DNA of 5,869 bases from an uncultured Clostridia bacterium (GCA_947177115.1 CAMWTG010000180.1:1-5869); one strand, 5' to 3'; counted from the stretch's first letter, positions 1 through 5,869 are shown. A program made the numbers and translations. The notes: generated by a model from the sequence alone, not told the origin.

Positions 1-1
1 G

Positions 2-1573
2 TGTGAGATCGTACCTGCCGTTGGACGGAAAAAACTGGCTGCGGATTACGAAAAGCGGGCCTCCTTCCGCCACCGGGGGGTATGCATCGAGGGAGCCGAC
101 AGCCGGGAGAACGTGCTGGATTTCATCGACTGGCTGCCCAAGGCGGGTTATAACAGCTTTTTCCTGCAATTTAAAAATCCTTACGCCTTTTTGAAGCGCT
201 GGTACCACCATGAGCGGAATCCACTGCGCCAGCCGGAGCCCTACACCCCTTCGGACGCGGAACAGGACATGGCCCTTTTTGAACGGGAGATCAAGCGCCG
301 GGGGCTGCTGCTGCACAAGGCCGGCCACGGCTGGACCGGAGAGGTCCTTGGCTGCGAGGCCCTGTCCTGGGATGCAGACCCGGCGCCTCTTGCGGAGGAC
401 CGGCGGGAAATGGCGGCGGAGATCGATGGCGTGCGGGCGCTGTGGCAGGGGGTACCCGCCAACACCAACCTGTGCTTTTCCAATCCCCGCGGGGCGGACG
501 CCCTGGCCTCCCTGGTGGAGGACTACGCCCGGAAGAACCCCGGCGTGGATTATATTCATGTATGGCTGGCGGACACGTTTAATAATGTGTGTGCGTGTGA
601 TAATTGTCAAAAGACAACCTTGTCCGACCAGTATGCCGCCGTCCTCAACGAGATCGACCGCCGCCTGACAGCAGCGGGACTGGGGACCCGGATCGTATTC
701 CTGCTGTATCAGGAGCTGCTGTGGCCCCCAGTGAAGGAACGGCTGAAAAATCCCGACCGGTTTGTGCTCATGTTCGCCCCTATCAGCCGGACCTTCGAGG
801 CGTCCTACGCGCTGGACGGCCCGGAAAAGCCCATGCCGGAGTATGTCCGCAACCGGATCACCCTGCCCACGGATCTGGAAGAGAATCTGGCGTTCCTCCG
901 GGGATGGCAGCGGATCTTCAACGGGGACAGCTTCGTGTACGACTATCCCCTGGGCCGGGCCCACTATGGAGATATGGGTTATGTCCACATCTCTCGGGTC
1001 ATTGGCAACGACATCAAAAAGCTGCGGCGTATGGGCCTGGACGGCTATATCAGCTGCCAGGAGCTGCGGGCCTCCCTGCCCAACGCCTTGCCCAACTACG
1101 TAATGGGGTACACCCTGTTTGATGAAAGCGCGGACACGGAGGCGCTGCTTGCGGAATATTTCCAGGCCGCCTACGGCAAGGACTGGGAACAGGTCCGGGA
1201 CTATCTTTCGGAGCTGTCCCGCCTGAGCAGCTGCGACTACCTCAATGGCAAGGGGGACCGGGTCAATCCGGACATTGCCCGCCGGATGGAGGAGGCCCAG
1301 GCTCTCTGCCGGGATTTTGGGTCCATCCTGGACGGCCACCGGGAGGACGGGCTGTACTGGCAGCTGCTGGCCTATCACCGGAAATATGTCCTGTGCCTTG
1401 CCAGGGCGCTGGAGCTGCTGGCCGGAGGAAAGCGGCGGGAAAGTCTGACAGCCTGGGAGTCTCTGGGCGATCTGATGTGCGAAAACGAGCCGGACTATCA
1501 GCCCTACCTGGACGTATACCGGGTAGTGGAGGTCACGGCAAACTATACGGGCTTCCGCAGCCCGGAAGCGTGA
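2..1573 (+). CDS. DUF4838 / GH20-related glycosidase-like protein, 5' truncated by the window edge
   Basis: The frame is open from base 2 to the TGA at 1571-1573, giving 523 residues with no start in the window. The first candidate start, GTG at 113, falls inside what looks like conserved sequence (RGVCIEGADS at residues 25-34 runs into DFIDWLPKAGYNSFF), so the true start is probably further left. The protein looks like a soluble TIM-barrel hydrolase: a strand-like GYNSFFLQF segment, HGW at residues 109-111, WLAD ending at Asp191, a CxCxxC cluster at Cys197/199/202, then LLYQE with Glu238. The C-terminal third is helical. From memory, the barrel resembles DUF4838 proteins, which are related to GH20 hexosaminidases and often carry the W..D...C.C..C pattern. 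The catalytic residues are not known to me. Co-transcription with nagB/nagA-like genes suggests action on N-acetylhexosamine-containing glycans (inference). A signal peptide cannot be judged because the N-terminus is missing. Alternative: an unrelated TIM-barrel glycosidase. Confidence 0.62.
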   Translation, partial: CEIVPAVGRKKLAADYEKRASFRHRGVCIEGADSRENVLDFIDWLPKAGYNSFFLQFKNPYAFLKRWYHHERNPLRQPEPYTPSDAEQDMALFEREIKRRGLLLHKAGHGWTGEVLGCEALSWDADPAPLAEDRREMAAEIDGVRALWQGVPANTNLCFSNPRGADALASLVEDYARKNPGVDYIHVWLADTFNNVCACDNCQKTTLSDQYAAVLNEIDRRLTAAGLGTRIVFLLYQELLWPPVKERLKNPDRFVLMFAPISRTFEASYALDGPEKPMPEYVRNRITLPTDLEENLAFLRGWQRIFNGDSFVYDYPLGRAHYGDMGYVHISRVIGNDIKKLRRMGLDGYISCQELRASLPNALPNYVMGYTLFDESADTEALLAEYFQAAYGKDWEQVRDYLSELSRLSSCDYLNGKGDRVNPDIARRMEEAQALCRDFGSILDGHREDGLYWQLLAYHRKYVLCLARALELLAGGKRRESLTAWESLGDLMCENEPDYQPYLDVYRVVEVTANYTGFRSPEA

Positions 1574-1586
1574 AAGAGGGAAAACA

Positions 1587-2408
1587 ATGCGTTACGAATA
1601 CTATTACTACACCAAGGAGCAGCTGCTGGCCGCGCCCAGGCTGCCCATTACCGTCATGGCGGACAACGCCGCCGTATTTCAGACTATGGCCCGGGAGATG
1701 GCCGATGAGATCAAGCGGAAGAACGAGCTGGGGGAAAAGACGGTTTTCATCTGTCCCGTGGGACCCGTGGGCCAGTACCCCTATTTTGTGGACATTGTCA
1801 ACAAGGAAAGCATCAGTCTGAAAAACGTTTGGTTCCTGAATATGGACGAGTATCTCACCAATGAGAAGGAGTGGATCGATAAGTCCCACCCCCTCAGTTT
1901 CCGGGGCTTTATGGACCGGACGGTCTACACGAAGATCAAGCCCGAGCTGGTGATGCCGGTGGAGCAGCGGATCTTTCCGGATCCTAAAGATCCGGAGAAC
2001 ATGTGGCGGACCATTCAGGCGCTGGGAGGCGTGGACATCTGCTTCGGCGGCATCGGCATCAACGGCCATGTGGCCTTCAATGAGGCCCAGGACGAGCTGA
2101 CGCCGGACCAGTTCCGGGCCCTGCCCACCCGGGTGCTGGAAATCTCCCGGGAGACCCGGACGGCCAATGCCATTGGCGACCTCAATGGAGCCGTGGACGA
2201 TATGCCCCGGTGGTGCGTCACTATCGGTATGAAGGAGATCTATAGCGCCCGGAGGATCCGCCTGGGCTGTTTCCGGGACTGGCACCGGGCGGTGGCCCGC
2301 CATGCCGCTTACGGCGAGGTGTCCGCTCATTTCCCGGTGACCCTGCTCCAGGAGCACCCGGACGCCCTGCTGCGCATCACGGAATACGTTGCCAATTTGC
2401 CCGAATAA
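1587..2408 (+). CDS. nagB: Glucosamine-6-phosphate deaminase/isomerase-like protein (divergent NagB)
   Basis: Cytoplasmic NagB-superfamily protein, 273 residues (E. coli NagB is 266). Classical NagB converts glucosamine-6-phosphate to fructose-6-phosphate and ammonia. Recognisable motifs are NMDEY with Asp87 (the general base, Asp72 in E. coli), GGIGINGHVAFNE with His161 and Glu166 (E. coli His143 and Glu148), and SRETRTANA with Arg191 (E. coli Arg172). Asn159 replaces E. coli Asp141; as I recall, Bacillus NagB also has Asn there. More unusual, the usual PTGGTP phosphate loop is replaced by PVGPVGQYP at residues 57-65, and the region of the phosphate-binding lysine (E. coli Lys208) reads CFRDWHRA. 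The ATG at 1587 follows GAGGG (1576-1580) by six bases and lies 13 bases after the upstream stop. The family assignment is firm. The exact substrate is not, and the symbol should be read as NagB-like. Confidence 0.85.
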   Translation: MRYEYYYYTKEQLLAAPRLPITVMADNAAVFQTMAREMADEIKRKNELGEKTVFICPVGPVGQYPYFVDIVNKESISLKNVWFLNMDEYLTNEKEWIDKSHPLSFRGFMDRTVYTKIKPELVMPVEQRIFPDPKDPENMWRTIQALGGVDICFGGIGINGHVAFNEAQDELTPDQFRALPTRVLEISRETRTANAIGDLNGAVDDMPRWCVTIGMKEIYSARRIRLGCFRDWHRAVARHAAYGEVSAHFPVTLLQEHPDALLRITEYVANLPE

Positions 2409-2420
2409 GGGGAGAATACC

Positions 2421-3563
2421 ATGAACACTCGTTACATTGTAAATGGTCAGGTGTATATTGACCACAGTTTCCAGAAGAAGACGGTCGCCATGGAGGAGGG
2501 AAAGCTCCGCCTGCTGCCTCCGGACACGCCGGTATCCGGCGAGGTCTATGACGCGATGGGGAAAAGGGTGGTCCCCGGCTTTATCGACATCCACACCCAC
2601 GGGGCCGTGGGCGTGGATGTCAACGGTGCGTCCGCCAACGATCTGGAGAAGATCGGAAAGTTTTTCGCCGGGAACGGCACCACCTCCTGGCTGGCCTCCG
2701 TCCTGACGGATACGGAGGAACAGACCCGGTGGTGCATCGGTCAGTATAAGGCCTGGCGGGAAGAAGAGCGGAACGGGGCGGAGCTGCTGGGCATTCATCT
2801 GGAGGGTCCCTTCTTGGCCCCGGCCTATAAGGGAGCCATGCCGGAGCATCTACTGCGGAAGGGGGACGCCGCTCTGCTGCGCACCTACCAGGAGCTGGCG
2901 GAGGGCGGCATCCGGTATCTCACCATCTCCCCGGAGGTGGAGGGGACCATTGATCTCATTGCCGCCGCCGGAGAGCTGGGCATCGTTACCGCCATCGGCC
3001 ACTCCGGCGCGGACTATGATGCGGCCATGTCCGCCATTGCCGCCGGGGCCCGGGCGGCTACCCACACCTTCAACGCCATGCAGCTGCTCCACCAGCACAG
3101 GCCCGCCATTCTGGGCGCGGTACTTGAGAGCGATGTGTACTGCGAAGCCATCTGCGATGGGCGGCACCTGCATCCCGCCATTGTGCGGCTGCTGCTGAAG
3201 GTCAAGGGGCCGGACCGGGTGGTAGCCATCACAGATTCCATTATGGCGGCGGGCCTGCCGGACGGGAAGTACCATCTGGGGGTCAATGAGGTAGTGGTGG
3301 AAGACGGCGATGCCAAGCTGGCCTCCGATGGCACCCGTGCGGGCAGCACCCTGACCCAGAATACCGCTCTTAAGAATCTGCTTGCCTTTACCGATAAGTC
3401 TTTGGAGGAGATCCTGCCCCTGCTGACGGAGAACCCGGCGAAGCTGATCGGGGTATTTGACCGGAAGGGCTCGATCGCCGATGGCAAGGACGCGGATCTG
3501 ACCATACTGGATGAAAACTGCCAGGTTGAGCAGGTATTCTTAAAGGGACGGGCAGTGCGCTGA
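2421..3563 (+). CDS. nagA: N-acetylglucosamine-6-phosphate deacetylase (NagA)
   Basis: Cytoplasmic amidohydrolase of 380 residues, the usual family length, that hydrolyses N-acetylglucosamine-6-phosphate to glucosamine-6-phosphate and acetate. All expected residues are present: PGFIDIHTHG with His58 and His60 (the HxH metal pair of Bacillus-type enzymes; E. coli has Gln/Asn here), HLEGPF with metal-ligand Glu128, GHS with His194, ATHTFNAM with His215, DGRHLHP with substrate-binding His249, and ITDS with catalytic Asp272. The C-terminal sequence returns to the small beta domain (GSIADGKDADLTILD). The ATG at 2421 is preceded by AAGGGGAG (2407-2414), which overlaps the TAA of the NagB-like gene, so translation of the two is probably coupled. 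The gap is 12 bases. Its product is the classical NagB substrate, which supports the operon reading. Function is confident; two metal sites are possible because HxH is kept. Confidence 0.96.
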   Translation: MNTRYIVNGQVYIDHSFQKKTVAMEEGKLRLLPPDTPVSGEVYDAMGKRVVPGFIDIHTHGAVGVDVNGASANDLEKIGKFFAGNGTTSWLASVLTDTEEQTRWCIGQYKAWREEERNGAELLGIHLEGPFLAPAYKGAMPEHLLRKGDAALLRTYQELAEGGIRYLTISPEVEGTIDLIAAAGELGIVTAIGHSGADYDAAMSAIAAGARAATHTFNAMQLLHQHRPAILGAVLESDVYCEAICDGRHLHPAIVRLLLKVKGPDRVVAITDSIMAAGLPDGKYHLGVNEVVVEDGDAKLASDGTRAGSTLTQNTALKNLLAFTDKSLEEILPLLTENPAKLIGVFDRKGSIADGKDADLTILDENCQVEQVFLKGRAVR

Positions 3564-3568
3564 GAACC

Positions 3569-3590
3569 CGTGTCCCGTTCCAGGGACGCG
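3569..3590 (+). other. Hairpin just downstream of the nagA stop, with an alternative upstream partner
   Basis: Bases 3569-3576 (CGTGTCCC) can pair with 3583-3590 (GGGACGCG) as an 8-bp stem with one G-U wobble and a six-base loop. The same left arm, extended to 3567-3576, can instead pair with GGGACGGG at 3545-3552 at the end of nagA, with a two-base bulge. The two folds exclude each other. There is no T-run, so it is not a standard terminator. It may be a processing or mRNA-stability element, or chance in GC-rich DNA. Confidence 0.4.
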
Positions 3591-3613
3591 GCACCGCCAG
3601 GGCGCTGTAAAGA

Positions 3614-3629
3614 CCGCCGCAGGCGGCGG
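3614..3629 (+). other. GC hairpin immediately upstream of the ROK gene ribosome binding site
   Basis: CCGCCG at 3614-3619 pairs perfectly with CGGCGG at 3624-3629 around a CAGG tetraloop. The stem ends two bases before the Shine-Dalgarno sequence begins, and no T-run follows. It could shield the 5' side of the start region or mark a processed 5' end. The arms are low-complexity GC triplets, so chance is a real alternative. Confidence 0.4.
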
Positions 3630-3631
3630 AG

Positions 3632-3640
3632 AAAGGAGGG
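3632..3640 (+). promoter_or_regulatory. Ribosome binding site that fixes the ROK gene start
   Basis: AAAGGAGGG lies seven bases before the GTG at 3648. The same frame is open further upstream to a GTG at 3570, but those 26 extra codons encode an arginine-rich, low-complexity stretch that overlaps both hairpins, and that GTG lacks a good Shine-Dalgarno site. The downstream GTG is therefore the preferred start. Confidence 0.85.
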
Positions 3641-3647
3641 CGGCATT

Positions 3648-4877
3648 GTGCAATTGGAGCAGGGAGCAAATCTGACCCGCGTGAAGGCGGCCAATCAGGC
3701 CGCCATCCTGAAAACCATCTATCATCTGGGCCCCATCAGGCGCTCGGAAATTGCCCGGCTGCTGGAGCTGACTCTGCCCACCATCACCACCAACGTCAAC
3801 AGCATGATGGCTCGGGGCATTGTGCGGGAGACCGGTTCCGACCGGTCGGACGGCCGGTCCATTGGCCGGAAAGCCCACCCCGTGGACATCGTTCCCGAGT
3901 CCCGCCGCTTCATCGGCGTTGAACTCCAGGGTGCGCGGCGGACCGCCTGCCTCCTGGACTACCGGGGCCGGGCGCTGTATACCTGCGAGGACCGGGAAGC
4001 GTGCCCGGATTACGACCGGAATATCCGCCTGTCCTGCCGGCTGATCAGCCAGGCGCTGGACACCTGCTGCTTGACGCTGGAGCAGATCGCCGGGATCGGC
4101 GTCTGTGCGCCGGGCCTGGTGGACCATGAGAGGGGCATCCTGGAGGTAAGGCCCAGTGATAACTGGCGGAACAAAGATCTCCGGGGAGACATTGCCAGAC
4201 TTACCGGCTATGAGGGGCCCATCAGCGTGGAAAACAACGCCTGCGCCCGGGCCTATGGGGCCCAGCTGTTTCAGCGGGAGGTCCTGGGGGATGCCCAGAC
4301 CTTTGCCTACCTCTTCATCAATCAGGGCATCGCCTGCCCGCTGGTACTGAATACCGCCACCGCCTTCGGCTCCCTGGTGGGAGCGGGAGAGGTGGGGCAT
4401 ATGGTCATGGTACCGGGGGGGCTGCGGTGCAGCTGCGGCAATCAGGGCTGCCTGGAGGCTTATGCCAGCGACCGGGCGGTGCTGGACCGCTGCGCCGCCC
4501 TGCTGGACGGAGGCCGCGCCCCTCGCCTGCGGGAACTGTGCGGGACGGAGGGTCCCGCTATGGAACATGTTTTGACCGCCCTGGACCAGGGAGACAGGGA
4601 CGTGGCGGAAGTCGTGGAGCGGGCGGTATACATCCTGGGGGTGGCGGTGGCCAATATCAACAATTTCGCCTGCCCCGACAAAATGCTGATCGAGGGCAAG
4701 CTGTTCTGCCGCCAGGAAAACCGGGACCATCTGCTGACGGTGGTGCGGGCAAATCTGTGCGGGGTCATCCGCTCCGGCACGGAGTTTATCTTTGTGGAGC
4801 CGGAGGCGTGCAGCGGCGCCATGGGCGCAGCCGCCATGGCCATCTGCAAGGATCTGGAGACCTATATTGAGTTGTAA
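3648..4877 (+). CDS. ROK-family transcriptional regulator (NagC/XylR type)
   Basis: Cytoplasmic DNA-binding protein of 409 residues, the normal length for ROK regulators. Residues about 6-60 form a winged helix-turn-helix (ANQAAILKTIYHLGPIRRSE, then LPTITTNVNSMMARGIV), followed by the typical GRSIGRKAHPV linker. The ROK domain follows: GEVGHM with His251, and the zinc motif CSCGNQGCLE with Cys261, Cys263 and Cys268. Kinase features are degraded: the N-terminal DxGxT nucleotide motif is absent (GVELQGARRT), the catalytic Asp of the ENDAN motif is Asn197 (ENNACA, residues 195-199), and the GTGIG-type loop reads NQGIACPLV. This favours a sugar-sensing regulator over a glucokinase or GlcNAc kinase. 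It lies 84 bases after nagA in the same direction, so it probably controls this operon in response to an amino sugar or its phosphate (inference). Its operator is not visible here, presumably lying before the first gene. Confidence 0.92.
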   Translation: MQLEQGANLTRVKAANQAAILKTIYHLGPIRRSEIARLLELTLPTITTNVNSMMARGIVRETGSDRSDGRSIGRKAHPVDIVPESRRFIGVELQGARRTACLLDYRGRALYTCEDREACPDYDRNIRLSCRLISQALDTCCLTLEQIAGIGVCAPGLVDHERGILEVRPSDNWRNKDLRGDIARLTGYEGPISVENNACARAYGAQLFQREVLGDAQTFAYLFINQGIACPLVLNTATAFGSLVGAGEVGHMVMVPGGLRCSCGNQGCLEAYASDRAVLDRCAALLDGGRAPRLRELCGTEGPAMEHVLTALDQGDRDVAEVVERAVYILGVAVANINNFACPDKMLIEGKLFCRQENRDHLLTVVRANLCGVIRSGTEFIFVEPEACSGAMGAAAMAICKDLETYIEL

Positions 4878-4892
4878 GGGAGGCGGCGCATC

Positions 4893-5675
4893 ATGTTGGC
4901 ATTTTTCCTGGTAAGTCTCTGCGCCAGCGCAGTAGGCGCCATCTGCGGCATCGGCGGCGGCGTGATCATCAAGCCGGTGCTGGATCTGTTCCATCTGGAA
5001 TCGGTCGCCGCCATCAGCTTTCTGTCCGGCTGCACGGTGCTGTCCATGAGCTGCTACAGCGTGGGCCGGGCCATGCTGGCGGGCGAGAAGCGGGTGAGCT
5101 TTTCCATTGGGACGCCGCTGGCCATTGGCGCGGCGGCGGGCGGCCTGCTGGGCAGCCGGCTGTTTACCGCGGTGCGGGACATGTTCGCCGATCCCAATGC
5201 CGTGGGCTCCGTCCAGGCGGCCTGTTTGGCCGTGGTCACTGCCGGCACCCTGGCCTATACCATCTGCAAGGCCCGCATTCCCACCCATCGGATACAAAAC
5301 AAGGCGGCCTGCCTGATGATCGGTCTGGTCCTGGGGTGCATGTCCAGTTTTCTGGGCATAGGGGGCGGACCGATCAATCTGGTGGTGCTGTATTTCTTTT
5401 TCAGCATGGAGACCAAGACCGCCGCGGCCAACAGCCTGTATATCATCCTTTTCAGTCAGCTGGCAAATCTGCTGTCCAATATTATCGCCGGCTCCGTACC
5501 GGCCTTTCAGCCTCTGACGCTGGCCCTGATGGCCGCGGGGGGAATTGGCGGCGGCATGATTGGCAGAAGCCTCAACAAGCGGATGGACGACCAGGCGGTA
5601 GACAAGCTGTTTATCGCCCTCATGGCGGTGATCATTGGCATCAGCATTATGAACAGCATCCGCTACGCTCTGTGA
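4893..5675 (+). CDS. TauE/SafE-family membrane permease (anion exporter family)
   Basis: Integral membrane protein of 260 residues with about seven to eight hydrophobic segments separated by short basic loops (for example GEKR near residue 65, and RIPTHRIQNK). Two internally repeated glycine motifs mark the TauE/SafE fold: CGIGGGVIIKP near residues 18-28 and LGIGGGPINL near residues 154-163, one at the start of each half, as expected for a duplicated bundle. Family members move sulfite, sulfoacetate, organosulfonates or other anions, and many have no known substrate. The ATG at 4893 follows AAGGGAGG (4876-4883) by nine bases; that site overlaps the TAA of the ROK gene, so the two are probably translationally coupled. 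The substrate cannot be read from sequence. In this setting a sulfur oxyanion from a sulfated glycan, or an organic acid by-product, is possible (inference). Confidence 0.88.
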   Translation: MLAFFLVSLCASAVGAICGIGGGVIIKPVLDLFHLESVAAISFLSGCTVLSMSCYSVGRAMLAGEKRVSFSIGTPLAIGAAAGGLLGSRLFTAVRDMFADPNAVGSVQAACLAVVTAGTLAYTICKARIPTHRIQNKAACLMIGLVLGCMSSFLGIGGGPINLVVLYFFFSMETKTAAANSLYIILFSQLANLLSNIIAGSVPAFQPLTLALMAAGGIGGGMIGRSLNKRMDDQAVDKLFIALMAVIIGISIMNSIRYAL

Positions 5676-5684
5676 TCCTGCCTG

Positions 5685-5759
5685 TCCCCGCCGGAGAGAC
5701 AGCTGATGGGTCGGGCGCGGGCGTAAAAGCGATACGGAGAGGGGTCCCCGGCGGAGAGA
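5685..5759 (+). repeat. Imperfect 15-base direct repeat flanking the transcript end
   Basis: TCCCCGCCGGAGAGA at 5685-5699 and TCCCCGGCGGAGAGA at 5745-5759 match at 14 of 15 bases and start exactly 60 bases apart. The second copy lies in the left arm and loop of the long hairpin. The first copy sits inside a small CTGTC/GACAG stem (5682-5686 with 5698-5702) just after the permease stop codon. It may be a remnant duplication or GC-rich coincidence. Confidence 0.45.
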
Positions 5760-5785
5760 TGCATTCCGCCGGAGGCCCCTTTCCG
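5735..5785 (+). terminator. Long GC-rich hairpin, probable transcript end of the operon
   Basis: Bases 5735-5755 pair with 5765-5785: 21 positions with one C-A mismatch and two G-U wobbles, closing a nine-base loop (5756-5764). The inner eight pairs, CCGGCGGA with TCCGCCGG, are perfect. If only the part ending at 5779 forms, it is followed by just three T residues (5780-5782), a poor U-tract. It lies 60 bases after the last stop codon, where a terminator is expected. It could be a weak intrinsic terminator, or a 3' stability structure with termination elsewhere. Confidence 0.5.
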
Positions 5786-5797
5786 GCCTGCGCAGGC
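5786..5797. repeat. 12-base perfect palindrome
   Basis: GCCTGCGCAGGC is its own reverse complement and directly abuts the right arm of the long hairpin. It could extend the 3' structure or be a dyad binding site. No T-run follows. Confidence 0.5.
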
Positions 5798-5869
5798 GGC
5801 ATGGGGAATCCTGTCTTATATAGTCGACACACTCGAAAATCGGTAAAGTTCGGCGATTAAAATGTGGCG

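Larger units (their letters stand above)
5676..5869. other. Non-coding right end after the permease gene
   Basis: No credible gene is seen on either strand. The first two thirds are GC-rich and structured. From about 5811 the sequence becomes AT-richer (CTTATATAG, then GATTAAAATG), which could be the start of the promoter region of a next gene outside the window. No convincing paired -35/-10 set or ribosome binding site was found. Confidence 0.6.

Noticed and set aside
113..115. GTG at 113 as the true start of the first gene
   Set aside because: The frame is open to the left edge, the preceding residues (RGVCIEGADS) look like conserved family sequence, and there is no good ribosome binding site before 113.
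1533..2849. Long antisense open frame of 438 codons opposite the nagB-like and nagA genes
   Set aside because: It lies opposite two well-supported genes, its translation is rich in Gly, His, Pro and Arg with no recognisable domain, and GC-rich DNA commonly leaves such antisense frames open.
3570..3647. Upstream GTG at 3570 as the start of the ROK gene
   Set aside because: The added residues are an arginine-rich run outside the family pattern, and the strong Shine-Dalgarno site at 3632-3640 fits only the GTG at 3648.
3540..5297. Antisense open frame of 585 codons opposite the ROK and permease genes
   Set aside because: No motif, low-complexity Gln/Ala/Gly/His-rich translation, and it runs opposite the ROK HTH, zinc motif and TauE/SafE glycine motif; best explained as a GC-driven shadow.
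5838..5858. AATCG-N11-CGATT inverted repeat as an operator
   Set aside because: Five-base arms at this spacing are expected by chance and there is no promoter to tie it to.
5819..5864. Possible promoter (TATAGT or TAAAAT as -10) and ATG at 5862 of a next gene
   Set aside because: No -35 element at proper spacing on either strand, no ribosome binding site before the ATG, and only eight bases remain, so nothing can be tested.
1..5869. CRISPR array, insertion sequence, tRNA or rRNA
   Set aside because: No regularly spaced repeats, transposase, terminal inverted repeats or RNA-gene signatures were seen; coding sequence fills nearly all of the window.

Overview
The window is a compact, single-strand amino-sugar catabolism cluster, read left to right on the + strand. 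The DNA is visibly GC-rich, intergenic gaps are short, and every internal start has a strong AGGAGG-type ribosome binding site. Together with protein features (HxH-type NagA, Asn-variant NagB active-site loop, a ROK regulator and a DUF4838-like protein), this suggests a GC-rich Firmicute, most plausibly a gut Oscillospiraceae/Clostridia-type anaerobe. The taxonomic call is inference from style, not a database match.

Layout: (1) 2-1573, the 3' 523 codons of a large protein resembling the DUF4838 / GH20-related glycosidase group; its start lies left of the window. (2) 1587-2408, a divergent glucosamine-6-phosphate deaminase/isomerase-like protein (NagB superfamily). (3) 2421-3563, N-acetylglucosamine-6-phosphate deacetylase (NagA) with all expected metal and catalytic residues. 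(4) 3564-3647, a structured 84-base gap with two hairpins (the first begins just after the nagA stop, and its left arm can pair alternatively with the end of nagA) and a strong Shine-Dalgarno site. (5) 3648-4877, a ROK-family (NagC/XylR type) transcription regulator with an HTH and zinc motif but degenerate kinase motifs. (6) 4893-5675, a TauE/SafE-family membrane permease. (7) 5676-5869, no convincing gene; it holds a long GC-rich hairpin that is the likely transcript end, a 12-base palindrome and a near-perfect 15-base direct repeat.

How they work together (inference): the DUF4838-like protein would release or process an amino sugar from a glycan. After phosphorylation, which is not encoded here, NagA removes acetate to give glucosamine-6-phosphate, and the NagB-like enzyme would deaminate/isomerise it towards fructose-6-phosphate. 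The ROK protein is the likely sugar-responsive regulator. The TauE/SafE permease is the odd member; it may move an anion such as a sulfur oxyanion or organic acid produced by the pathway. Gaps of 13, 12, 84 and 15 bases with no visible promoter are consistent with one polycistronic mRNA whose promoter lies upstream of the window.

The two points most worth a second look are the rewritten phosphate-binding part of the NagB-like protein, which raises the possibility of a different sugar-phosphate substrate, and the DUF4838-like protein and TauE/SafE permease bracketing an amino-sugar operon.
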